64,000 nucleotides of DNA from positions 28,189,619 through 28,253,618 of the forward strand of contig CM056550.1 of the NCBI GenBank assembly GCA_029721515.1. The letters run 5' to 3'. The stretch's first letter is position 1. Each line of letters begins with the position of its first letter. Both the position numbers and the translations under genes were made by a program. Under the pieces are notes generated by a model. It was not told where the DNA came from. It saw only the letters and a program-made list of their open reading frames with translations, and ran no database searches. Below are positions 14,501 to 27,000 of this stretch, in pieces. The DNA comes from Synanceia verrucosa. Taxonomy: Eukaryota > Chordata > Actinopteri > Perciformes > Synanceiidae.

Positions 14501-15162
14501 ATGAGTGCAGATGAGAACTTGGCAGAACCAAAATGTAACTCTCCTGCTCCTTCCTCATCCTCTGACCTCACCCTCCCTCCCACAGTGAGCACGGCGGCCC
14601 AACTCCAAGGGGCCTACATGTGGAGCCTGGAGCTCTTGATCGCCGCAGCTCTGTGCGCCACCAGAGATGCCTTGTACCCTCCAGTACCTGCTGTCCAGGC
14701 CCCAAGCCCTCAACCACACCATGGCATGGAGATACTGGGAGAACTCGCTGAGCTGGAGATCCAGCAGAGGAGCAGGGAGAGCAAAGAGAAAGACGGTCAG
14801 TTGATTTTAAAGTACATCAGCCTCAAAAGGTGTGTCCTTTCTTTAGAGAATCTTGTACACAATTTATATCATTATGTTGCACTGAAGATGACCAAATTGC
14901 CCCTGAAAATCTGATTTCTTACTTATACAAACACACACTTACAGTAAACCAAAAAATGGGGTCTGGAGGATGTGTGCAACCCAGATGTGGAAACTCAACA
15001 AAACACACAAACATGCACACACACCCTCTGACTGTCCTCCTTCTTTCTTCATCTCAGACCTTATGTTGTTGCCCATAAACCTTATTCCCCCCCACCCCCC
15101 CGGGAAGGGTGTGTGTGTGTTTTGGAGGGTACAGAGATGGACAAGCAAGCTTCAGACAAACA

Positions 15163-15223
<61 letters not shown>

Positions 15224-18032
15224 CCCAGTGTGTCCCCCAGGCTCTGGCGTCTTGCTTTGCTAATTAGACCCTTTCCTTTAAAACACTTCTCCTGTAAGCG
15301 CTCCTATTTTCCTCTCGGCCCTCAGAGAGAAAGTGTTTTTATTTATGCCAGCATCTGTGTGTGCACGCACACGCATGGCGGTGTGTGTGTGTGTAAGCTG
15401 TTAAGTAATCCCAGATGAATCCCTGCTCTCCTCCATCAGAGTCTGTGTGTCTCTCCACCAGACTGCCTCCTCCTTCTCCTCCTCCTCCTTTCCTTCTCCT
15501 CCTCCTCCCTTTTTGTTATTTTTTCCCCTCACCTGCTTCTTCTTTTTCTCTTTTTTTTTTATTAAACTAATGTAATCTTGTGTGTAAATCCTGCCTCCAA
15601 AAGCCTTGTCGACAGAATTAATAAGTGTAAAAATCATAAGTCGCTCTGCAGCTGTCTGTGCACGTGTGCACGGTGCAGCCTGTGTGCATTTGTTTACGTG
15701 CACATGCTTAGCATGCGTAATAGGCGTGAAATCAATAAGTCCTGTCGTGGCGTGGAAAGCGTTCCTCCAAATTGCAACGCATTTATTTAAAACCCTGCTC
15801 CGTCCTCGCTGCATGGAATGTTATTAATACCGCTCGTGGCGTTTTTTTGTCATCCCGAATGTTTTTGGGAGATGAAACTGATCCCAGACAGATGCATTTA
15901 TGCCGCTCCTTGACGTGGAAGGATATCTCAGCCATTCACTGGAGATCGCAATTACAGATAAAGGAATCAGGAGATGCTGTCCCCTCAAGTATAAATTAGC
16001 ACCATTACTTCTACTTACACATAGACAGAGGAGCTGTTTTGTGTCATAGCCTCCTTTATTCCTTTGCATTTCCTTTATATTAAAATTTCAGCTCAATAAA
16101 CTTCCTTAATGGCCTCTAATGATGACTGGGCCCATATCAACTGTAATGGTTTTTAATTTTCCTCTACTGTTTTTGTTTTTCCTCTTGAAATCCCCTGTGC
16201 TTCCTCTTATTGCACCTCTCACTCCCTTTAGGGACACAGTGTGGCGTTATTACTGTGCAAAGATGTGTTGTGTGTGTGTGTGTGTGTGGGGTGAGAGGGG
16301 TATGCTGTAGGTGGAAGGTATATTGATTGTGGCCATCCTCCAGGATACTAAACTGGGCGTGGTGATGTCAGCGGTGATGTCATTCAGTCAGGGTAATCGG
16401 AGCGTGCCATTGGCTCAGAGGTCTGACAGATGAGATGGCGCTGACCTCTGTGAGTCAGGACAGGACAAAGCCACTGTCTCTCTCTCTCTCGCTCTCTCTC
16501 GCTCTCTCTCTCTCTCTACCTCTCTCTCTCTCAGGAGTTACCTGTCGTCCTCACATCCGTTTGTTCGTTCGTTGGGACTCATCCTTCCTTCCTGCCCTCG
16601 TCTTTCTCCTCTGTTTACTGCTTTTCTGTCTCCATCTCCCACATACAGTTTTTAATAACGTCAGATGTCAGTGAATAGGTCTTGCTGCTCCAGTGCACAG
16701 GCTGAGGGTGATCCAGTAAAGCTTCTCCTCTCCCCTTGTTCCCTCTCCTCTCCTCCTCATCCTCTCTCTTCTCCTTCTCTCCTCTTCTCCTCTCCTCTCC
16801 TCGAAGGGGAAATTGGATTCTGTCCATGTCCATAATGAGGAGATGTAGGAGAATAAATAGATAGCTCAATAAACACTTTGCCTCTTATTGCTTCTCCTCC
16901 CCTTTAGTCCCCATCCCCTCCCTCCCTTCTTCTCACTGCCTTGCACTCCTCCTCCTCCTCCTCCTCCTGCCTGTCGCTCTCCTTCCCTCCAGTTCTCCCT
17001 TGCACACTCATGCAGTTTGTCTGCTCAGCCAAAATGTTGTAGGTGTGTGTTCAGAATGAGTGTGTTTTATTTGCATAGGTTTGTGTGTGTGTGTTGTCTC
17101 ATGAATATTCTGTTTCATGTGCTGTGACAATGACAGAGTTAATGACAGTGACAGATGTAGAGATTGTTCTCTACCGCACCCCCCTCCAATGTGTGTGTGT
17201 GTGCGTGTGTACGATTAAGCAGGAACACCAGCATACATCAAATAAACTACACAGCTAATATCATAAATATCACCACTTTTCAAGGCGCGGTTTCATCGTT
17301 CCAGAAATAAATCCGTTCAGTGCTCCGCGTGTTTTATAACGCTGTGTCAGCTGCTGCGCAATGTACCAATCTAAACCATCAACAATCCATCTCCATGCAG
17401 GTGAGGACACGCTGACCTTCGACCTCCACAGTCTGGCGACGCTGGCGGCCGCCCGGGCCCTGGAGATGGGGGGAGGGGTTGTGGGGGCGGAACAGCAGTG
17501 TCCAATCAGGAAGAGGCTCAACCTGCGCAGGAAGTGCAGCTGGACGCCTCGCCACGAGCCGGTGAGGCTTTAGCGAATGCATATTTTTGTGTTTATGCAA
17601 GCAAACATAAATCATTCATGCTGAAAATGTGGAGGCGCGTTGAACAATGGACACACACCTCATTTTTTGTTTTTACCAAGCTCCTTGTTACAGTTTAGGA
17701 TTTTCTTTCATTTTTATTTTTGAAATATATGTGATTTATATGTTATTCATATGTTTAATTTTTAACTCCAGCAAGAAATATTTCAAAGAAATCATCTTCA
17801 TAATTACACTTAAATCACTAAAATGTTTACTATACTTTTGCTGAAAACATTGCTTTTAAGACTAAGTGGCCGTCATATATGTAAATGCTCCTGTAGTGAC
17901 CAAACGTCCAGTTACAAGAAAATCCAGCCAATCATAAAGCTGCCCAAACACATACTGGCTACCTCACACATCCACTGACTGTTGAACTCAGTTTGTGTTC
18001 AGTATTGAAAATCCTCTCTTTGTGTGTGCGTG

Positions 18033-18075
<43 letters not shown>

Positions 18076-21000
18076 GCGTGTGTGTGTATGTCAGGTGTGC
18101 CCGGTGAAGGGCTCCATGGAGACGATGGGAGGGGAAGAGCTGGCCATGCGTGTCCAGCTGGCTGAGTTACAGCGTCGCTACAAAGAGAAACAGAGAGAAC
18201 TGGCCAAGCTACAGAGGAAACACGACCACCAGTGAGTGGAGACAACACACACACACACACACTTCCTCTCTAGATTGAGTGGTGCTTTCCAACATTCACA
18301 GTTCTGCTGTCATGCAGCATCTCCCTTATTCATCAGGACTTGCTTCCTGCTCATACCTGATGCAATTTGACCTGTAGGCGATACAAGTTTCCTCCTGATT
18401 TCTGCTGTCCAGACTGCATCTTTGATCTCTCTCCCTCTCTCCTCCGCCTCCTCCTCCTCCTTGTCCTCCTCTCTGCAGGAAAGAGGAGACGTCTCGTAGC
18501 CCTGCCCGCCGGGGGCCCGGTCGCCCCCGCAAGCGCAGGTCCACCCCCGGCCCAGCTGTCGCAGAGAGCTCCAAAAGACTCAGGTCAGTCCCCTGATATT
18601 GCGTCAGTATAATCAGTTTGATTGGCAAGCCCAGCTCATTCATCCTGATTTCTGTTTGTGTTCTTAGTGAAAGGCACGGTTGATTTTCAAGAAGTTCTTC
18701 CTCAGCTGAATTGATTCAAATGCTCTATAGCTGTTGATTTGCTTGATTGGGCACTGGAAGGAGCTGCTCACACGCACACACACACGCACACACACACACA
18801 CGCGCGCACACACACATGTGATGGGAGCTGTAAGCTGGGTGTGATTTTTAAATGAGATAAGGTAATAGAGATGAGACCTTCATTAATCACTTTTAATCAT
18901 ATTTATCACCCGCATTGATTATGTCCTGATTCCCTGTGAAACTCAAGCACATATTAATACAGCCGGACAAACTCCTGATGTACAGTTATTACAGTGATAA
19001 ACGACTCAACACCACCCGCCGCAGCACACAACCACACATTATTTAACACCTCAGACATGCACACGCTTTCATGCTGACACACATCGCTGCAGACACACAC
19101 ACCACGCACACCAGCCGCTGTTCAACAGTCATGATGATAAATGTGTTTTCTCATGCTGCCCCACCTCTGTTAGCATGTGCACCCCTCGCCTTGATAAAAT
19201 GATTAGAGAAACTCAAGGTTTGTCACGGTTACCATGATTAGAAGGTGCTAATGAAAATGACAATGAAAGGCTTTAGTCATACATGCTGGTGCAACACACG
19301 CACACACACACACACGCACAACTTGTTTAATTAGTAGCGTTGGTTGCTACGTGCCTGAGCGGCATTTCTGTTGTTATTAACGAGCAACATATCATTTGTT
19401 TTCGCTTTCATCTTGTTGAGAGAGTTGCGGGAAATGAGACAGTGAGAGGATGAGAAATACAGTGTAGGGAGGTGCAGTAACATTAGACCAGATACACACA
19501 AGGTCAAACTATGTGGACATGGAGCATCTAGATGTGGAGTTTGAACACGTCTAAAACCATTGATATTCTGCTGTTACAGCCTCCACCTCTTTGGGCTGGC
19601 AGGGTCATTCATACGTTTGAAACAAACTAGCTTGCACAACGACTTGTCCAACCACGAGGCGTCTATAGCGCATTGTCTGGAGAGCCACACTGGAAGGTAT
19701 GGTAAAACGCCTGTCATCATACAAAGGACCCACAAGACACGGTAATCGTTCACATAACGATGCAAAAGCTCCTTGAAAGCATTCAAGGAGAGGCTGTAAA
19801 CATGAAACGTGATGGAAATAGTTCTTTGAAGAATGGAAGAAATAGAAACTATTTACAGTAAATTCTTCATTTTCTCATCTGGCGAGTCGTTTTGCAAAGT
19901 GGGCGTGATTGTCGGTTTCAGAAAGTTGGAAAAATGCTCATATTCAGCCCTCACAGTTCTGGCATGTGAGGAGAGGAGGTGCGGGGGGGGTCAGCCATTG
20001 TTTGCTGATCTGAAAAGCACTGTGTTTAAAGTGTACCAACGCCTTGAGGCCTGACTGACAGACAGATGGCATTTCACTTCATTCCTAAGGTGTTGGATGG
20101 AGTCTGGGTCAGGGCTAGTGCTTCAAATATACTGATGTCTAAAATATCCCTGACTGCTGTGGTAATTGTAACTAAGGGCACTAATTTAAACCATTAAGCT
20201 TTGTGGTTTTATATTTCTAGTGTACAGAACGGTCATTCACATTAATTGTAATGTTGACAAGGATATAACATGAGGGTAGAAGGTCAGAGGTGAGCAGTCA
20301 GGTGGGGAGGTTGCAAGAGACAAATGTGGTTAGGATGGATGGACAGATTATCTAGATAATGTTTAAGATCTTTTTGCCTCCGTTCTTCTCTCCTCTCCTT
20401 TCCTCCTCTCTCCTCTTTCCTCTCTCCTCTCTTGAGAGTGGAGATGCTGAGAGCCAAGCCTTCCCTCAGTGGGAATATATGATTCACCTGCCTCAGACAC
20501 CAGCTGCTAACAGAGTGTGTGAGCTGAGTGAGCTGGCTGCCTGTGCTTTGAGAGAGTATGCATACAATGAAGGAATGACAGAGAGAGAGAGAGAAAGAGA
20601 GAGGGGATGGGAAGAGTAGTGTTCAATAGAGGTTAGTGTTTATCGATCGAGCCCTGAAGCTCCGGTCAACGGACAGACTCCCCTGAGACTGCTTCATCTC
20701 TCTCTCTCTGTCTCTTCCTCTTCCCCCTCAACTACTCTCCTCCTCCCTCTGTCTCTCCGTCTCTTCTCCACTCTCCTTCACCCTACATAATTCCTACCCT
20801 TTCATGTGGTGATTCAGCAGAGTTTCATATTCACACGGTCGCTGAATATTTCTGTGTTTGCCGTCAAACTGCGCAGAGCCCGTCTTTCACCTCAGTGGAG
20901 TTGTGAGACAGAGAGGACAGAGTGAAACAGTGAATGAACCTGGAAACTAGGGAGAGGGGAGCAGAGAAAAATTTCCTCGAAAGGGAGGAAACGTGATCTG

Positions 21001-24000
21001 TTTAGTATGTGATAAATTCTTATCTTTGTGTTGTGTGCTTTATATTTTCCAGAATCGGGCTGAATTCACTGGAGGAAAAAGCCAGGAAAAAAATGTCCAA
21101 TCACGGATTCAACAACCTCAGCGCTGCACAGGTCGGTTCATCCAGACTGGCTGACAGTGACTTCCTGCTGCTTATGTTTTCTTTTTTTTCTTTTTTGGAT
21201 ATTTCAATTAGCAGAAAGAAATGAGTTAATAATTAGCTGTTGCGCTCTCCGTCTACAGATGAAAGCTCGCTGTAAGCACAGAGGAAGGCCCAGCACCCTG
21301 AGCTCCAGGCTGGCCAGGCGGGTGACCCAGCTGAAGCAGAAGGCAGCAGCCCAGCGTGGAACACCGTCAGCATGCATGCTGCACTGCAGAAGGGCCCCCG
21401 GAGAGGAAGACGCCTCCAAGAGTCACTGCAACCAAGAAAGAAAAGGTGGGTACAGAGGGAGAAAGTATATATACAGACACTTGTACCATCAAGTGGCACA
21501 ATGAGACTAAACTCATCCTCCTGCTGTTGATCCTTCAGACCTGCCGAGGGACTGGACAGCTTGTCAGACTGAAAAGAGGAAGAGGGGTCGAAAGCCCAAA
21601 GTGCTCATGGGTGTCAACGTGAACAGAGCTCACCACGGCCGAACCTGTGAGAAACAGGGGGTTAGAGAAGAGAAGAGCAACAGCGAGAGCTCAGAGCGAG
21701 GTGAGTTTGAGTGCATGCAGTCGGGTCTTCCAGCCAACCAGCCGAGTTCACAGGCTATTACACATGAGTCAAGCAGCGCTGATGGCTCAGAGGACATCAA
21801 CCAGACATTGTGAGATTTCACTATGAGAGTGCATCTCTGTGTGTGTTTATGCATGTGAAGCGTCTGAGAGTGAAATGTCTGCCGTCATCAGGGGGGCCCT
21901 CCTCTCACTTCCCGGCTCGTCTGTCAGACCGTTAAAACCGTTAACGACTTGCCACAGGCATGCAACACAGCCTTCCCTGCCCTCAACGGCATACGGTAAC
22001 GTGAGCTGACTCCGGCCCTCTTCAGAATTTCACACCCTGATCTTTCCTCACCACCCCAACCCCGTGAATAGGCCCTCCTCGGAGGCTCGAGTCTGGGAGA
22101 TACAATGAAACTGTCCCTGATGTTTACATGAACGCCTCACAGGTGATGCCGGATCAGTACGCAACTAACAAAAACTTCAGGAAAAGACAGAATATGACTG
22201 ACCTGAGAACTGGGCCTTGATGGCACGTAGAAGTAGTGGTTTAGTGTGTCTGTGTGTGTATGACTGAGGCAAAGTGTTGACGAGAATGCCATGTAAGTGA
22301 CAAGTGTGTCAGAGATGTGTCGACACCCAACACGACCCCCCTCGGTCAGCGACACGCAGCTGCCAATAACAATCCATGTGTGTGTGTGTTCATGTTTGTG
22401 TGTGCTCACATGCAGTGCTGCATGTGAGCACATTTTCTTGCTGCCACCGCAGCTTGGAGTTAATATGTGACAAAATGTCCCACTTTAAAAACCCTCAGAG
22501 AAAAGTCAATCAACAGCGACATTTCTCTGGTCGCTCATCCAACTTTCATATTTGCGTAAGTTTAGCCACAAGCTTGTGAACTGAACTGTAGAGGCTGGAG
22601 GAATATTGAAAGCTTCCTGTCAATATGTCTCATCAAGTGAGTCCCTGGCTTCAGTCAACAGTGTTTACATGTAGATCACTGGGAGCTTTCCAACCGATCA
22701 TATTGATGTTGCAGAGGAGGAGGAGGACGGCAGCTACGACAGCGAAGATGGAGCCAGTAACATCAAGATTAGCTCATCCTTTAAAGACGCTTCTGCAAAT
22801 CCTGCTGGGACTGTGCCTTTTTCACCGCAGTCCTCCAAGCTCCAAGCAAACCAGAAAGCTAGGAGTAAGAGACCAGGGCCTCCCGGTGAGACATTTATAC
22901 ATGTCTTTATAGTATGTGCTGCTGTTACCCTGTAGTGTGAAGTATAACATGACTGTCTGGATTTAGAGCATTTATGCCCAGGAAAATCTAAATTTCTTAC
23001 CTCATATTCAGCAAAATATGTGAAACCCAATATCAGATGTTGATATTTTTGCAATTTATCTGCCAGCTCTAATTTCCGTGATGTCCCCCTCTCCCTCAGG
23101 CAAGTGCAGTGTACCCAGTACAGATCAGAGGAGAGCGTCCAGAAGGCCAGGTCTCGCCAGCACAGAAAAGGGACATCCAGACAACCAAGGGACCAAAAGA
23201 GCATCTCTGTCTCGCTGGGGTGCGTCGTCAGTGGGCTGCAGCTTTGGGGATGGCCGGGGTAACCACAGAGTTCCGACAGAAACTCACGGGGCCGGAAAGG
23301 AAGTCGCAAAGAAGAATTCATCGGGGCAGGGCATTCTGGGAAAGGTGAATAACTTTACAGTGACACAGCAACATTTTACTTTTGCCAGCAATTGCTTTTC
23401 AACCAAGGAAATTACTTCCTGACAGCAGTGGTTTATGACACTACTTTGTCACCTTTACACCCTCAAAACTGGCATCTTGGATTTCCCTCCCCAGCTGCTT
23501 CGTCTGTGCGCTTCAGTGAAAATGATCAGGATGAAGTAGACAGCCTTGGATTACAGCATTTCTGTCCCTCCTGAAGCCTTTTTTGACAACTCAATACAAC
23601 TTCTTGTGCACGAAACCTGTCGATCATATTTGTCATTTGGGTCTGTGCTCACTTTTAGGTAAAATTTTAAGGAAAATCAGCAACAGTTATTTGGAGCAAA
23701 TACTCCATTTAAGGGGGACAGAATCTGTGCTTCACTGGTATTTTGTCCCTGCTAATCAGTCACACTGAAGTGAAATGAGAAGTGAAAGGTGAGATGCAAT
23801 AGCCAATTATAGAGGTGCGACGGGAAGGTTACTAAATGAGCATCACAATAAATTATCGCTGTCAGAGGAAGGAATGTAACTGTATTACTCTTTAAATGAG
23901 CAAAAAGGAAACCAACAGTGCCCTTTCTTGTTGAAGTGAGCCGCACCCTGTCAGATTTGAAGATCATTTTGAATACAACCAACAGAACTTGCTGATAGCT

Positions 24001-27000
24001 TTGGCTCTCGTACAGGGAGATGCTTACTATCATCTGTAAATCACTTTGTCAAACAACCTTTTGACCCAGGTGCGTCACCTGAGATTGCCTTATCCTTTGA
24101 CTGAAAACACATAACACCAAACAAGAAGTGTAAAGATAATCACTGGCCATAATGGTTCACACACCCATGCATGCCTGCGCACCCACTCACACTCACACAC
24201 ATCACCAGCACTTGAGAGGAATAATCACTTCTGCCCTGTGGTGACGAAACTTCTGTCACTGAAATATATGATCTCCTGATGTGGAAAACATCAAGAGACA
24301 ATACTCACACGCACACACAAACCCATCTCTCTTGTGTTGAATTTCTGTCTTTTCTTTGGAAAGCATAAATACAAGCAGAAACCTGTTGGGTGAGCCGACT
24401 TTCCATCATCAGTCCTCAGTCATCTTTGGGTAGGCTAGCCTAAACCGGTCTGGACATGGATAGTATCTCATGTGTGCGTCTGCAAGTGAGAACGTATATT
24501 AGGGTTCAAGTTTCTATAATTGTAGGAGTCCACTGTGCTGAAGGGTCCTTGAGCAATACGCTGATGTGCTACCAGTTCAAGAGCTGTAGTTATTTCTGAC
24601 TGTGACCTTTGACCTTTCAGTGGCAGAGAAAAAGAGAACTTAATTGAAGTATCACATTACAAGAGGCAGAGGTGCCTGAGGTTGATTTCCACTGACGGGA
24701 TCGCCTCATCAGCCACATCAGACTGGATTCAGTCACCTGCAGATCCTGTTCACTGTAGATAAAGTGAAGCCATATCCTGCTTTCTATGCCTGCTGATGTC
24801 ACATCCTGTTTCTTCTTCAGGCCAAGGGCCACGCGGTGAGCCGGCTTCTGCAGAGCTTCGCAGCTGACGACGGCTTCCAGCTGGATGAGGAAAGCAGCTT
24901 CTCTGAGGGCGAGGAGGAGGAGGAAGAGGAGGAGGAGGAGATCAAGATGATCCACCTCCCTCCCAACATGCCTTGCAGAATACCTGGTAGGCATAAGCAG
25001 TGACACATCATATATAATTACACACACGTAGGTTTTAAAAGCATGTTGGATGTTTTTTCACACATGCATACATACCTCTTTCTCTTCCCTTTTGTCCCTT
25101 CTTTTCACTTCACACAGCAGTTATTCAGCACACTCACAAATTATGTTTCCTTTATCTTCTCTATCCATCCATCTTCCAACCACGCCCTCCCTCCACAGCC
25201 CTGCCAAACTGTGTGCTGAGTAAAGAGATGTTGGTGGATGGCCTGAAGATCCTTATCTCCAAGGAGGACGAGCTGCTGTATGCTGCCTGCGTCCAAACTC
25301 TGGACCTGCCTGACATGTAAGGCTCTTCTTCCCTGCTGTTTCCTTCCTCACAAAATAAAACATTAACCTTCCAGAAGAAATAGTACAGCGACCGCCATAA
25401 ACCATGTTTTTTATTCCATCATTGATCCCAGTACAGAAACCAACGAAATCTGGAGACCCTGGAGTTAAATGCTAAAAAGACATATTACAACAAGAGTCTT
25501 CTTGGATTTACAAAAGAGTCTAAAACTTAGCTTAGCACTAGTTAAATGCCTGACAGCTGTGTGAATCTTGACATACAAGATGTCGAGGCAACTAAACGCC
25601 AAGACACACAGCAGTGGCAGCCAACACAGCTGCCAGGGAAAACACAACACTCATGACAAAATCCCTATTTTGAAAAAGACAGACAGAGAAAATTGTGCTA
25701 AATTTTTACCATACAAATGAGAATAACAGTTTCCATTTGTTACCTTTCAGATTCAGTGTTGTCATTGAAGGGGAACGAGGGAATCGCCCCCGGATCTACT
25801 CGCTGGAGCAGCTACTACAGGAAGCTGTGAGTTTTGGGGCAATATTATTGCAGTTTTGTGGCTAGTTGTGCAGTACCGGGTAGCTTTAAAGCATCATAGA
25901 GAACATTTTGTGATTTTTTTTTTTTCCTTCTTTTTTTTCAGGTGTTAGACGTGCGACCCCAGAGCGAGGCCATCCTGACTGAAGGGACGCGAGTGTGCGC
26001 CTACTGGAGCGAGCGCTCTCGATGCCTTTACCCTGGATACGTCCATCGAGGTGAGCAAGATGCAATGATGACCTCACTCTGCCCACATACACCGTACGCT
26101 CCTGACAACTCATGTCCTCTGTCCTGTGTGTTGTGCTTCAGGGGGTCCAGGCGAGGAGGAGGAGGGGGGCAGTGTGATGGTGGAGTTCGATGACGGAGAC
26201 AGGGGAAGAATCTCCCTCGCAAACATCAGGCTTCTGCCGCCAGGATACCAGATCTGCTGTGAGTGTGGATTTAAAGAGGGATGGAAATAAAGAATGAATG
26301 GAGGAAAGAAATTTAACAAGTCTTCTCTGTCAGGTGCTGAACCCTCTCCGGCTCTTCTGATCTCACCTGGTCACCGCGGGCGACGGAGCTCCACACAGGA
26401 GAGGAAAGATGCCACTGCAGAAAAAACAGCCAATGAGGAGACAGCAGGGAGGCCCCAAGAGAAAAGGCCAGGTGAGGGAGAATGGAATAGTCCAGACATC
26501 CCATGTCTTTGTGCTTAACGTTTTGTCACTCCTCCAACAAAAACATTTAGAAAAGATTTAGAATGTTATCTTTATTTTTAAGCAACTATTCCACTGTTTC
26601 CATTTCATGACACAGTCTGCGGAATCCAACACTGAAGTCGTAACAGATGTTGTCTAAGGAGTACTGGTCTAACTAGTGAATGCATTCACAGACACACAGC
26701 CCTTCAGGCCATACTAAAATCCCCCAAACAAGGCCTCATTTACAGTTCCAACTGTCAGCGTCTTATCAGATGCCTCCGAGTCAGAGGTGTGCACTGAGTG
26801 CAGGTATGTAAACCGGAAGTCTCGTAAATTAAAATTCCTTGTTTGCCGCCTATCAATTAACCTCCATATGACCACATCAATCATGCTTTTATGAGGTGTC
26901 ATCGCTGTGTTTTGAGAAGTTGAGCACTGTGCTGTACAAGTCATCACAAACTCTGTGTGACAATAAAGCTGGAGGGAGAGACAGGTTTACCAGGTTTGTT

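Larger units (their letters stand above)
14796..17400 (+). other. bahcc1: bahcc1 intron after exon 9
   Basis: A 2.6 kb intron. It contains (CA)n at 15161-15219, a TC-rich run at 15460-15555, a (CT)n array at 16477-16533 and purine/pyrimidine tracts at about 16720-16800. Positions 15560-16130 are free of simple repeats (see findings). No exon was recognised. Confidence 0.8.

Noticed and set aside
15401..15814. 137-aa minus-strand open frame
   Set aside because: Its Lys/Glu-rich C-terminus comes from the TCC-rich tract at 15460-15555, and no domain is visible.
22734..23321. 195-aa minus-strand open frame
   Set aside because: It overlaps bahcc1 exons 16-17 and the intron between them on the opposite strand and resembles no known protein.
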